Source: Serratia sp. M24T3
GTDB lineage: Bacteria > Pseudomonadota > Gammaproteobacteria > Enterobacterales > Enterobacteriaceae
NCBI RefSeq assembly: GCF_000257645.1
Contig: NZ_AJHJ01000002.1
Span: 124,001 to 188,000 of the forward strand
Direction of reading: 5' to 3'
Length of the DNA: 64,000 nucleotides
Position numbers and translations under genes: made by a program. Positions 52,836 through 61,533 of this stretch are shown piece after piece. Within the stretch, counting starts at the first letter, position 1. Each line of letters begins with the position of its first letter. A model generated the notes under the pieces. It saw nothing but the letters and a program-made list of their open reading frames with translations. It had not been told where the DNA came from and ran no database searches.

Positions 52836-53591
52836 ATGTCTGGTGAAAACAGAGAGAGTGGAATTAAGGTCTTGCACAAGGCTGTTGACGTATTACGACA
52901 GTTAAGCAATACCCCTTCAGGTATGTCGCTCAGCGAGCTGTCGCAAAGTGTCAATTTCCCTCGCTCTACTGTACAACGCATCGTGGCCACGCTCGAGTCT
53001 GAGTTACTTGTCGAACAGACGGGTAAAGGCGGTGGCTACCGAATGGGTCCTGGCTTGGGCCTTCTGCTGCAAAATACTCAATCCGATCTTGTTGCCAGCA
53101 CGCGTCCCTTTTTGCGTAATTTATCCTCCGAAGTCAGGGAGTCCGTTTCACTGGCCACACTATATGGCGATAAATTGCATGTTGCCGATTGTATTATCTA
53201 TGAGCGGGATCTGCGAGTTTCATTTCCCGTTGGTCTTGAAGCCCCCTGCTACGCAACAGCGGCTGGGCAAGTACTAATGTCAACACTGCCAGATGAGTTA
53301 ATCGAGAAATACATACCGGAGAATATAATTGTTGCTCGCGGTTCAAAGGTCACCCGTGATTCTCTTATCCAACAAATAAAAAAAATTAGAGAGACCGGTA
53401 TTGGCATTGACGAACAAGATCACATTGAAGGAGTGTGTACTTTTTCAGCAGCACTTAAGACTAATTTTGGAAAATTCTCCATTACCATACTCTCACCGGC
53501 CATCAGGGCTAAGTATGATCAAGACTTTTACATTGAGAAATTAACCGCCGCCAAAATTGATATTGAAGATCGGCTTAATTTCTTCTCTTAA
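52836..53591 (+). CDS. IclR-family transcriptional regulator
   Basis: A 251-residue regulator of full family length. VLHKAVDVLRQLSNTPSGMSLSELSQSVNFPRSTVQRIVATLESE is the winged helix, and the effector domain has FLRNLSSEVRESVSLATLYGD, FPVGLEAPCYATAAGQVLMSTLP and EEQDHIEGVCTFSAAL-type motifs. ATG at 52836 is preferred over GTG at 52827 because GGTGA sits five bases upstream. The start region is a near-perfect tandem duplication (ATGTCTGGTGAA at 52820 and 52836), the first copy being out of frame. Next to the efflux operon, it is a candidate second regulator of it. Confidence 0.88.
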   Translation: MSGENRESGIKVLHKAVDVLRQLSNTPSGMSLSELSQSVNFPRSTVQRIVATLESELLVEQTGKGGGYRMGPGLGLLLQNTQSDLVASTRPFLRNLSSEVRESVSLATLYGDKLHVADCIIYERDLRVSFPVGLEAPCYATAAGQVLMSTLPDELIEKYIPENIIVARGSKVTRDSLIQQIKKIRETGIGIDEQDHIEGVCTFSAALKTNFGKFSITILSPAIRAKYDQDFYIEKLTAAKIDIEDRLNFFS

Positions 53592-53757
53592 GATTTTGAG
53601 TAAGTATTGATAATTCTGTCGGCGTCTACACTCGGCCTCTGCCTGTTGTAGGCTGTCAACGCGGGACAGCAGCCATCATTGCAAGACTCAATGCGGTTTA
53701 ACCGCGTTCCTAATGGAAATCCTTGATTGCAAAGGGTTGTAACAGCAATGTCAGGCC

Positions 53758-53795
53758 AAAAAAAGCCCCGCTCACTTACCGTGGCGGGGCTTTTT
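53758..53795. terminator. Bidirectional terminator between IclR and purA genes
   Basis: GCCCCGC (53765-53771) and GCGGGGC (53784-53790) are flanked by an A run on the left (53758-53764) and a T run on the right (53791-53795), so it works for both converging genes. Confidence 0.85.
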
Positions 53796-53816
53796 AGACA
53801 AATTTCTAATCGATGA

Positions 53817-55073
53817 TTAACGATTAATCATCTGGTCACGTTCTGGACCGACAGAAACCATGCTGACGCGAACGCCCATCAGTTCTTCGATACGCTCAAC
53901 GTAACGCTGTGCGGCAACCGGCAGGCTCTCGAAAGTACGGCAACCGGTGATATCTTCCTGCCACGATTCCATCTTCTCGTAAACCGGTGCCAGAGCAGCA
54001 GTCTGCGGCCAGATTGGGTTCTCAGTGTGCTCACCGGCGTAGGCGACACAGATTTTCAGGTCAGCCAGGCCAGACAGACAGTCAATTTTAGTCAGGGCGA
54101 TTTCAGTCGCAGCCTGCAATTCAACGCCGTTGCGAGTTGCAACCGCATCGAAGTAACCCATGTCACGCGGACGACCGGTGGTAGCACCGAACTCGTTGGC
54201 GTTTTCACGGAAGTTGTCCTGCTCTTCCATTGCGGTTACCAGCGTGCCGGTACCTACAGAAGAACTAAACGCTTTGGCTACAGCAATCACGCGCTCGGGG
54301 CGCAAAGCTGGCAAACCACTGCCGATACCGGCGTAAGCGGCGGTCACGTTGGACGAGGTAGTCCAAGGATATTCACCGTAAACCAGGTCACGACCTGCGC
54401 CAAGCTGCGCTTCGAACAGCAGGTTAGCATCTTGTTTCTGCAACGCTTTCAGTGGCTCGGTCACGTTACAGATGAATTCGCGCCAAGGTGCCGTTACGTC
54501 CAGCAGCCATGCAGTCATTTCAGCAGCGGTCTGGTTGAAGTCAAAGCTTGGGTAAAGCGCTTTCAGCTGTGGCAGTTTCCAGTCAAGCATGAACTGGATA
54601 CGTTCCTGCAATACTTCAGGCTGGTTCAACCAACCAATCAGGATGCCTTTTTTCATAACGCGGTCGCCGTAGGCCGGCGCGATACCTTGACGGGTAGAGC
54701 CGTAAGCTGCATCGCCAAGGCGTTGTTCTTCAAGAGTATCTTCCAATGCGTGCAGCGGCAGGCACAGAGTTGCACGGTCAGAGATGCACAGTTTGACATC
54801 AACGCCAGCGGCTTTAACTTCTGCGATTTCCTGAGTCAACGCGGCAGGGCTAATAACCATGCCAGGGCCGAGAACGGCTACACAGCCTTTGTTGAAAATG
54901 CCGCTCGGCAATTGGTGTAGTTTAAAGGTACCGAAGTCGTTAACAACGGTGTGACCCGCGTTGTTACCGCCCTGAAAACGGACGCTTGCTGCGGCATCTG
55001 CTGCCAGTAAATCTACGATGCGGCCTTTGCCTTCATCGCCCCAGTTTGCACCTACAACCACAATCGACGGCAT
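53817..55073 (-). CDS. purA: Adenylosuccinate synthetase, divergent PurA
   Basis: A 418-residue GTP-dependent enzyme joining IMP and aspartate. Catalytic features are present: the NWGDEGKGRIVDLLA P-loop (including the catalytic Asp), GGNNAGHT (catalytic His), GSTRQGIAPAYGDRV and TTGRPRDMGYFDAVA. It is clearly not the housekeeping enteric PurA, which reads QWGDEGKGK and TTGRGIGPAY. The retained Asp also rules out PurZ. The ATG at 55073 has GAGGAG nine bases upstream. Standing alone and divergent from a LysR gene, it appears to be a second, conditionally expressed copy. Confidence 0.88.
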   Translation of the reverse strand: MPSIVVVGANWGDEGKGRIVDLLAADAAASVRFQGGNNAGHTVVNDFGTFKLHQLPSGIFNKGCVAVLGPGMVISPAALTQEIAEVKAAGVDVKLCISDRATLCLPLHALEDTLEEQRLGDAAYGSTRQGIAPAYGDRVMKKGILIGWLNQPEVLQERIQFMLDWKLPQLKALYPSFDFNQTAAEMTAWLLDVTAPWREFICNVTEPLKALQKQDANLLFEAQLGAGRDLVYGEYPWTTSSNVTAAYAGIGSGLPALRPERVIAVAKAFSSSVGTGTLVTAMEEQDNFRENANEFGATTGRPRDMGYFDAVATRNGVELQAATEIALTKIDCLSGLADLKICVAYAGEHTENPIWPQTAALAPVYEKMESWQEDITGCRTFESLPVAAQRYVERIEELMGVRVSMVSVGPERDQMINR

Positions 55074-55170
55074 ATTCAACTCTCCTCATTGGTTAAGGAG
55101 CTATGCTACGGCGGTAGTTTAAATATGAGAAATTAATTATAATTATCATCTCAATAAGGATTCCATATAG

Positions 55171-55216
55171 ATTCGTCATTACGAGTGTTCAATTTCAAAC
55201 TTTGAAAATGACGAAT
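55171..55216. promoter_or_regulatory. Nested inverted repeats between divergent purA and LysR genes
   Basis: ATTCGTCATT (55171-55180) is mirrored exactly by AATGACGAAT (55207-55216). Inside lies a second perfect dyad, TTTCAAA-C-TTTGAAA (55193-55207). The element ends 24 bases before the LysR start and 98 bases from purA, as expected for a LysR recognition plus activation site. Confidence 0.65.
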
Positions 55217-55239
55217 AAATTCGAGAGAAACTCTAATAG

Positions 55240-56124
55240 ATGCTAGATATCAACTGGTTAAAAACCTTCGTCACGCTGGCAGAACTGCAACATTTTGGCA
55301 AAGCCGCGGCAGCGCTGCATATGACGCAGCCAAACGTTAGCCTGCAGATCAAGCAGCTCGAGCAAACTACGCGAGTAAAACTGATTGAACGTAACCCATT
55401 TCGGCTGACACAGGCCGGTTTTCGCCTGCTGGAAACCAGTCAACGCACCTTAATGGAGTTGCAGGTTTGCCAGGCCGATTTAAACGCCATTAATGACCAG
55501 AGCCGAGGCACCCTGACCATCGCCGCCAGCGATATAATTTCGCGTCTGCTGCTTATCAAGCCTTTCCAGCTGTTTAAGAAAGAGTTTCCCGGCATCGATT
55601 TCACCCTGGTTAATACCACTTCATCGCAGGCGTCCGAACTGGTAAAAAATGCCAAGGCCGACCTGGGTTTTGTGATCGAACAAAAGGAGAGCCAACCGCT
55701 GTACTTCACAGAGTTACAGCAGATCAAATGGTGTGCACTGGGCAATAATTTACAGGCCTGGCAGCAGCAATCCGAGGAAACTGTCCATGCCGATCAACCC
55801 ACGCTGATCCTGCTTGGCCACGATACCCGCACCCGTGATTTGCTGGATCAGGCGTTGCCGCTGTTAAATTTACCTCGTTATAGAGTGATGGAAGTCGGCA
55901 GCGTGGACGCGCAAATCGACTGGGCGGAGGCCGGTTTTGGCGTCGCCATCGTCCCCGAATTTTCCCTGCGTACCAAGAAACACCTCACCACCAAGATTAC
56001 CCCGTTACCCGAATTCCCCGCCACGCGGCTGGGTTATATCTTGCGTCAGAACCAAATCCTGTCAAAAGCAGTCAAGCAGCTTATGCAGTGGGTGAATGAG
56101 GAAATCGTCAACTCTCAGCAATAA
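55240..56124 (+). CDS. LysR-family transcriptional regulator
   Basis: A 294-residue regulator. INWLKTFVTLAELQHFGKAAAALHMTQPNVSLQIKQLEQTTRVKLIERNPFRLTQAG is the HTH. The effector domain includes RGTLTIAASDIISRLLLIKPFQLFKKEFPG and a GFGVAIVPEFSL segment near the end. GAGAAA lies before the ATG. It is divergent from the second purA, with nested inverted repeats between them, so it probably controls that gene. Confidence 0.88.
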   Translation: MLDINWLKTFVTLAELQHFGKAAAALHMTQPNVSLQIKQLEQTTRVKLIERNPFRLTQAGFRLLETSQRTLMELQVCQADLNAINDQSRGTLTIAASDIISRLLLIKPFQLFKKEFPGIDFTLVNTTSSQASELVKNAKADLGFVIEQKESQPLYFTELQQIKWCALGNNLQAWQQQSEETVHADQPTLILLGHDTRTRDLLDQALPLLNLPRYRVMEVGSVDAQIDWAEAGFGVAIVPEFSLRTKKHLTTKITPLPEFPATRLGYILRQNQILSKAVKQLMQWVNEEIVNSQQ

Positions 56125-56182
56125 GTGACAATGTCACTAAAATGTTGCTTTATTTAGCACAAATTGAACCCTCACAGGCGAA

Positions 56183-56204
56183 AAACTTACTTGCAAGTAA
56201 GTTT
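56183..56204. promoter_or_regulatory. Perfect 22-bp palindrome before the MFS-TetR operon
   Basis: AAACTTACTTG (56183-56193) is followed immediately by its exact complement (56194-56204). A further half-like copy, CTAAGTAAG, lies at 56209-56217. It precedes the MFS start by 93 bases and is a strong candidate operator for the TetR protein encoded at the end of this operon. Confidence 0.7.
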
Positions 56205-56296
56205 ACTACTAAGTAAGATTTTCCAAAGAATGAGCGGGCGATCACACTTTTGATCGCAGCTCAATAAACAGCTAATTATTATTTGAGGGTAAAATT

Positions 56297-57463
56297 ATGT
56301 CGTCCAAATGGCCACTTCTGGCATTGGCACTGAGTGCATTCGGGATCGGTACCACCGAATTCGCACCAATGGGCCTGTTGCCAACAATTGCACAGGGTGT
56401 TGGAGTGTCGATTCCTACCGCTGGGTTGTTAATCAGCGCCTATGCGATCGGCGTAATGGTCGGTGCACCATTGATGACTCTTTTACTGGGTCGTTTTCGC
56501 CGCAAAAGTGGCCTGCTAATGCTGATGGTTATTTTCATCGTCGGCAACCTGTTGTCTGCTATTGCCCCTAACTACACCATGTTGCTGCTTTCTCGTCTGG
56601 TTACTAGCATGGCGCATGGCGCGTTCTTCGGATTTGGCGCGCTGGTGGCAATGAGCCTGGTTCCTGCCCACAAGCGCGGCAGTGCCGTCTCGCTAATGTT
56701 TATGGGCTTGACCGTTGCCAACATCGGCGGCGTCCCTGTGGCGACCTGGATTGGTCAGACGATCGGCTGGCGTACTACTTTTGCTGCCACGGCAATGCTG
56801 GGTGTCGCCGCGTTTATTGCCCTTTCCCGCACCCTGCCTAAAGGTGATGTCGGCAAAATGCCTGAAGTGAAGAAAGAGCTGTCGGTGCTGGTGCGTCCGG
56901 TGGTGCTGCGTTCGCTGTCCACTACAGTGCTGGGTGCCGGTGCGATGTTTACTCTTTATACCTATATCACGCCGATCCTTGAGCAGCTGACACACGCTTC
57001 AGGTGAGTTCGTCACCGCCATGCTGATGCTGATTGGCGTAGGTTTCACACTGGGTAACTTTATCAGCGGCAAACTGGTTGACCGCTCGGTCGATGGCACT
57101 TTAGTATTGTTTTTCAGCTTATTGGCCGTGTCGATGTTCGTGTTGCCTTTCTCTGCGACAAGTCACATCGGTGCCGCAATCTCTTTGGTACTGTGGGGCA
57201 TGATGTCGTTCGGGCTGATTTCTCCATTGCAGATGCGCGTCATGGATGCAGCACACGAAGCTCCCGGTATGGCTTCTTCGGTTAACATCGGGGCATTCAA
57301 CCTCGGTAACGCATTGGGTGCAGCGCTGGGCGGCGCAGTGATAAGCTCTGGCCTGAACTTTGCCTGGATCCCTCCTGCAGGTGCCGTGCTGGCTCTGCTG
57401 GGACTGGTTCTGGTGGTTGCCAGCCGCAGTGCCAACCGCGAACTTGCTGCTGAAAGCGCCTAG
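56297..57463 (+). CDS. MFS transporter, AraJ/DHA1 type
   Basis: A 388-residue 12-helix carrier. ALSAFGIGTTEFAPMGLLPTIAQGVGVSIPTAGLLISAYAIGVMVGAPLMTLL is the first domain start, with the FRRKSGLLMLM loop in motif A position. Later segments such as GLISPLQMRVMDAAHEAPGMASSVNIGAFNLGNALGAALGG are typical of the AraJ/chloramphenicol-efflux group. It is the first gene of an operon with the TetR gene at 57506, behind a 22-bp palindrome. Confidence 0.88.
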   Translation: MSSKWPLLALALSAFGIGTTEFAPMGLLPTIAQGVGVSIPTAGLLISAYAIGVMVGAPLMTLLLGRFRRKSGLLMLMVIFIVGNLLSAIAPNYTMLLLSRLVTSMAHGAFFGFGALVAMSLVPAHKRGSAVSLMFMGLTVANIGGVPVATWIGQTIGWRTTFAATAMLGVAAFIALSRTLPKGDVGKMPEVKKELSVLVRPVVLRSLSTTVLGAGAMFTLYTYITPILEQLTHASGEFVTAMLMLIGVGFTLGNFISGKLVDRSVDGTLVLFFSLLAVSMFVLPFSATSHIGAAISLVLWGMMSFGLISPLQMRVMDAAHEAPGMASSVNIGAFNLGNALGAALGGAVISSGLNFAWIPPAGAVLALLGLVLVVASRSANRELAAESA

Positions 57464-57505
57464 TTCCCGAGAAAGCTTTTTTTAATAAATAGTCATAAAG
57501 GATTT

Positions 57506-58150
57506 GTGAAAGTCGTTATGCGTAACAAAACGTCTTCCCTTTCTCACGCAGCGGTGCCCGATAACGGCGCCGCGCTAAGCAAAGGTGAACGCACCCACGC
57601 CAATCTTCGTCGCCACGCGGCGGCGGAATTTGCCCGTCTGGGTTATCACAACACTAAAGTCAGCGATATCGTCAAGGCGACTGGCGTGTCACAGCCCACC
57701 TTTTACTGCTATTTCGAAAGCAAAGAGATGGCTTACGATGATTTGATGATTGAATTTCGCTCGCGTCTCGAAGCGTTAACGCTGACCTTTTTAATTGAAG
57801 GTGACGCCCATGCCGAGCAGGTTTTTAACCGCGTTGCGCTGAGTTTCCAGATGCTGCTTGATTTTCTTGCCGAAGATCCTGACCTTACTCAGATTGGCTT
57901 CTTCCAGCCGCCGGGCTGCACCGAAACCAAAGCCGGGCTGGCACAGTGGATAAGTCAGAACATCGCCAAAGAACAACGCAACGGACTGTATCGACAGGAC
58001 ATCAGCGCGGTACAGATGGGGCAATGTTTTGTCGGCATGCTGGATCAAATGGCGCGCTTGCCGGGCGATGCGCACACGCGTAAAGAACTCAGTATCGGCT
58101 GTGCCAGACTGCTGTGTGAGGACATTCGCACCGGCTGCCAAAAATCCTGA
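57506..58150 (+). CDS. TetR-family transcriptional regulator
   Basis: A 214-residue regulator. HANLRRHAAAEFARLGYHNTKVSDIVKATGVSQPTFYCYFESKEMAYDDL is the DNA-binding domain. The start is uncertain: GTG at 57506 has AAGGA only three bases upstream, and ATG at 57518 is further away. It is 42 bases downstream of the MFS gene on the same strand, so it is presumably autoregulated with it through the upstream palindrome. It converges on the DUF1028 gene. Confidence 0.86.
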   Translation: MKVVMRNKTSSLSHAAVPDNGAALSKGERTHANLRRHAAAEFARLGYHNTKVSDIVKATGVSQPTFYCYFESKEMAYDDLMIEFRSRLEALTLTFLIEGDAHAEQVFNRVALSFQMLLDFLAEDPDLTQIGFFQPPGCTETKAGLAQWISQNIAKEQRNGLYRQDISAVQMGQCFVGMLDQMARLPGDAHTRKELSIGCARLLCEDIRTGCQKS

Positions 58151-58161
58151 TTTTCCCGCCG

Positions 58162-58827
58162 CTACGGCCGCCAGACGCTGCTGTGAGTGCGGGGAAGTTG
58201 TTCGAAAAAATCCGCGTAACTCGCCCCCTGCACTTCGCTCAACACCTCTTCCAGCGCCTCAAGCGGGCGTTCAGACCAGTCAACGCGCACATCAATGTCG
58301 GCATAATCTCGGTCATTCCACACTTTGAGTGCCGCAGATCTCAACCCTCGCCGATCCCCGCCCTGCTTCGCCCCGGCCTGCATCGCTGCCAGCATACGTT
58401 GGGGAAAAGGCAATGCCTGATACAGCACAAAGCTCTCTATCAAGCTGTCCAGTGTTTCCGGCTCGCCAAGAAAATTACCAGCCACAGCCAGATTGTCGTG
58501 AATGCGGCTGCCGACCCATTCCTGACAGTGAATGCCGTTACAATGGGCTGTATTTCCTGATTTATCCACTATAATCAATTGCCTCCGTTGACGTTCCGGG
58601 TCATCGGCCAGCAGTTTGTCAAGCGTTTGCCGAGCATTAAATCCGCGTTTCAGCAGTGCCAACCCCTGAATGCCGTAAAGCGGGTTGGTCATAGCCTGAG
58701 TAGCAATGGCCCCGGTGTGGCTGTGACCGTGAATCACCAAGGCCCCAACGGCAGGGCCTGCGGTCGCGGTGATTGCCCCGAACATACCGGTTTTGGGGTC
58801 GCGAGCGACGAGTGAAAAAGTCATCAT
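58162..58827 (-). CDS. DUF1028 protein (Ntn-hydrolase-like)
   Basis: A 221-residue protein of the DUF1028 family. Characteristic segments are TFSLVARDPKTGMFGAITATAGPAVGALV, GAIATQAMTNPLYGIQGLALLKRG, AVAGNFLGEPETLDSLIESF and DRRGLRSAALKVWNDRDYADIDVRVDW. The fold is related to proteasome-like Ntn hydrolases. GGAG precedes the ATG. It is divergent from a peptide-type ABC operon, a recurrent association that suggests hydrolysis of the imported ligand; the substrate is unknown. Confidence 0.88.
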   Translation of the reverse strand: MMTFSLVARDPKTGMFGAITATAGPAVGALVIHGHSHTGAIATQAMTNPLYGIQGLALLKRGFNARQTLDKLLADDPERQRRQLIIVDKSGNTAHCNGIHCQEWVGSRIHDNLAVAGNFLGEPETLDSLIESFVLYQALPFPQRMLAAMQAGAKQGGDRRGLRSAALKVWNDRDYADIDVRVDWSERPLEALEEVLSEVQGASYADFFEQLPRTHSSVWRP

Positions 58828-58876
58828 GGCGCTCCTGTTTTAAAACTGTGATGACAGTGGATTCAAATTGAAAGCT

Positions 58877-58925
58877 AATTTATACGCATAAATTATTGCA
58901 ATCAGATCAATTTATACTCATAAAT
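58877..58925. promoter_or_regulatory. Two related dyads between DUF1028 and the ABC operon
   Basis: ATTTAT-ACGC-ATAAAT (58878-58893) and ATTTAT-ACTC-ATAAAT (58910-58925) are two copies of one 16-bp dyad with starts 32 bases apart, about three helical turns. They lie in the divergent promoter and look like a paired operator for a shared regulator, not encoded in this window. Confidence 0.6.
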
Positions 58926-58973
58926 ATAAAAGAACAACTTTTGACCACCGCCTATATCATTGGAGAGGTTGAT

Positions 58974-60545
58974 ATGAAAACTGCGCTACAAAAAGGATTT
59001 TTCCTGCTGTGGATAGGTGCCTGTAGTCTCACGGCGCCGTCCCTGACTTTTGCTGCTTCCCCGGCCAACGTGCTGCTAATTGGACAAGTTGCCGAACCTC
59101 AATCGCTGGACCCGCAGGTGGCAACGGCGGCCAATGACTCGCGCATTTTGGTCAACATTTATGACGGGCTCGTACGCAACGGGCCCGGCAAGCTGGACAT
59201 TGAGCCTTCACTGGCCGAACGCTGGGAAATCAGTCCAGATGGGCTGACTTATACCTTCCACCTGCGCCCAAACGTTAAATTCCAGGACGGCAGCGCGGTA
59301 GATGCCAACGCGGTAAAATTCACCTTTGAGCGCATGCTCGACAAGCAAAATCCTTATTATTCAACCGGTCCATTTCCGTTGTCGTTCTTCTTTTCTTCTA
59401 TCGACCATATAACGACACCCGACGCCGCAACAATTGTCTTTAGTCTTAAAGAGCCGTTTGCCCCTTTCCTGTCTAACCTTGCAACGCCAACCGGACTCAT
59501 CGTTTCTCCCGAGGCGGTCAAGAAATACGGCAAAGATTTTGGCCATCATCCGGTGGGCAGCGGCGCATTCAGCTTTGTTGAATGGCAGTCAAACCAGCGC
59601 GTGGTGTTAAACGCCAACGCCCACTACTGGGAAGGCAAGCCCGAGCTGCAAACGCTGGTTTTCCGACCGATTACCGATGGCAATACCCGAGTGGCAGAAA
59701 TGCTGTCTGGCGGTATTGATACCATGGTCGAAGTTCCGCCAGACAGCGTAAAACTGTTTGCCAATAATCCTAAATTCCAGCTGCATCAGGCCACCGGCCC
59801 GCACGTCTGGTACGTGATGCTCAATACTCAGGTTCCCCCATTCAACGACGTGCGCGTTCGTCAGGCGGTGAATTACGCGATTAACAAACAGTCGATGGTC
59901 ACAAATATCCTGCAAGGCTCGGCGGCGGTGGCGGATGGCCCGATCCCTTCTGCCTTTGGCTGGGCGCATGACGATGCGGTGAAACCTTACCCTTATGACC
60001 CGCAAAAGGCGCGGGAATTGCTTAAAGCTGCCGGAGCCGAGGGAGCCAAACTGACGTTTTACGTAACGGAAGGAGGATCCGGCATGCTGGATCCCATCCC
60101 GATGGCCACCGCGATTCAGGCAGATCTCAAGGCGGTCGGGCTGAACGTCGCGATTCAGACTTATGAATGGAATACCTATCTGTCAAAAGTGAACGCGGGT
60201 CTGAACAAACAGACCGATATGGCGGAAATGGCGTGGATGACCAACGACCCGGATACCCTGCCGTTCCTGACTTTACGAACTCAGGCGTGGCCAGATAAAG
60301 GTGGCTTCAACTCAGGTTATTACAGCAATCCCAAAGTTGATGCTCTGCTCGACAAGGCCAGAGAAAGCACCTCGCAGGATGAGCGCGGCAAACTCTACAA
60401 ACAGGTTCAGGCGCTGGTGCATCAGGATGCGCCGTGGATTTTCGTTGCCAACTGGAAACAGGACGCCGTGACCTCTTCCCGAGTGAAAAACTTCTCGCTA
60501 CAGCCAAACTTTACCCTGCTGCTTAATCACGTCAGCAAACAGTAA
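58974..60545 (+). CDS. Peptide-type ABC transporter substrate-binding protein
   Basis: A 523-residue periplasmic SBP (family 5, DppA/OppA/NikA). The signal peptide (LQKGFFLLWIGACSLTAPSLTFA, cleavage near residue 27) is followed by QVAEPQSLDPQVATAANDSRILVNIYDGLVRNG and SLAERWEISPDGLTYTFHLRPNVKFQDG, the hallmark of the family. The ATG at 58974 has GGAGAGG upstream. It lies 40 bases before the first permease gene. The ligand is unknown. Confidence 0.9.
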   Translation: MKTALQKGFFLLWIGACSLTAPSLTFAASPANVLLIGQVAEPQSLDPQVATAANDSRILVNIYDGLVRNGPGKLDIEPSLAERWEISPDGLTYTFHLRPNVKFQDGSAVDANAVKFTFERMLDKQNPYYSTGPFPLSFFFSSIDHITTPDAATIVFSLKEPFAPFLSNLATPTGLIVSPEAVKKYGKDFGHHPVGSGAFSFVEWQSNQRVVLNANAHYWEGKPELQTLVFRPITDGNTRVAEMLSGGIDTMVEVPPDSVKLFANNPKFQLHQATGPHVWYVMLNTQVPPFNDVRVRQAVNYAINKQSMVTNILQGSAAVADGPIPSAFGWAHDDAVKPYPYDPQKARELLKAAGAEGAKLTFYVTEGGSGMLDPIPMATAIQADLKAVGLNVAIQTYEWNTYLSKVNAGLNKQTDMAEMAWMTNDPDTLPFLTLRTQAWPDKGGFNSGYYSNPKVDALLDKARESTSQDERGKLYKQVQALVHQDAPWIFVANWKQDAVTSSRVKNFSLQPNFTLLLNHVSKQ

Positions 60546-60585
60546 GCGGGCGCGGTATTTGCCGCGCCAATAACGGAGAGACTTT

Positions 60586-61533
60586 ATGTGGAGCTACGTT
60601 ATCAAACGCCTGTTGGCCACGGTGCCGATATTTATCGGCCTGTCGCTGATTGTGTTTTTCATTATGTCGATGATCCCGGGTGATCCGGCCCAGGCGCTGC
60701 TGGGAGCCTGGGCGACGCCAGAAAACGTCGCGCGCATCAATCAGGAATTAGGGCTTGACAAACCGCTGTGGCAGCAATACCTGATTTGGGTCAACAACAT
60801 GCTGCACGGCGATTTTGGGCGCTCCTACGTGATGAACCGCCCGGTAATCGATGAAGTGATGCAGCGGTTTTCCGCTACGCTGATCCTCGGCGGCAGCGCG
60901 CTGTTGTTAAGCACCGCGCTCGGCATATTGGCCGGCATTTTCTCGGCGGTCAGGCAATTTGGCTGGGGCGATCGATTAATTACCCTGCTGGTACTGGTCG
61001 GCATTTCGTTGCCTTCATTCTGGATTGGCCTGTTGATGATCATGCTGTTTGCCGTGCAGCTTCAGTGGTTTCCGGCATCTGGCATGGTTGAAGCCTGGGG
61101 TGGAGGCGGTTGGACCGACATCTTGCACCATTTGGTGATGCCCGCGATTACCCTGTCGATTGTTGCCACCGGCGTCATTGCCCGCCTGACCCGCACCGCC
61201 ATGCTTGAGGTGCTGCGTCAGGACTTTATCCGCACCGCGCGAGCCAAGGGGCTGAGCGAGCGCAAAGTCATTTATCGTCACGCCTTTCGCATGGCGCTGG
61301 TGTCGGTTATCCCAGTGGTGGGTATTCAGGCCGGTTTCGTGCTCGGCGGCGCGGTATATATCGAGACCGTTTTTCAGTGGCCGGGGCTGGGCGCAATGCT
61401 GGTCAAAGCGGTTTCGACCCGCGATATTATGCTGGTTCAGGGCGGCGTGCTGGTTGCCGCCGCGGCTTATGTGCTGATCAATCTTTTCACCGACGTCATG
61501 CAGGCGTTGCTCGATCCGAGGCTGAAATCATGA
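60586..61533 (+). CDS. ABC transporter permease, DppB type
   Basis: A 315-residue inner-membrane protein with six helices. YVIKRLLATVPIFIGLSLIVFFIMSMIPGDPAQALLG opens it, and RTARAKGLSERKVIYRHAFRMAL is the EAA loop that contacts the ATPases. Its stop overlaps the ATG of the next gene (ATGA). It pairs with the permease half of the following fusion protein. Confidence 0.92.
   Translation: MWSYVIKRLLATVPIFIGLSLIVFFIMSMIPGDPAQALLGAWATPENVARINQELGLDKPLWQQYLIWVNNMLHGDFGRSYVMNRPVIDEVMQRFSATLILGGSALLLSTALGILAGIFSAVRQFGWGDRLITLLVLVGISLPSFWIGLLMIMLFAVQLQWFPASGMVEAWGGGGWTDILHHLVMPAITLSIVATGVIARLTRTAMLEVLRQDFIRTARAKGLSERKVIYRHAFRMALVSVIPVVGIQAGFVLGGAVYIETVFQWPGLGAMLVKAVSTRDIMLVQGGVLVAAAAYVLINLFTDVMQALLDPRLKS

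Noticed and set aside
54027-54920. Long open frame on the plus strand opposite purA (about 297 codons)
   Set aside because: It lies entirely antisense to a well-conserved enzyme, has no family features, and its composition is what the reverse strand of a coding region gives.
53817-55073. PurZ (2-aminoadenine pathway) rather than PurA
   Set aside because: PurZ replaces the catalytic Asp of the P-loop; here WGDEGKG keeps it, and there are no phage genes nearby.
61377-61529. N-terminal extension of the fused permease-ATPase
   Set aside because: The extension overlaps the previous permease gene in another frame and has no ribosome site; ATG at 61530 overlaps the previous stop in the usual ATGA manner.
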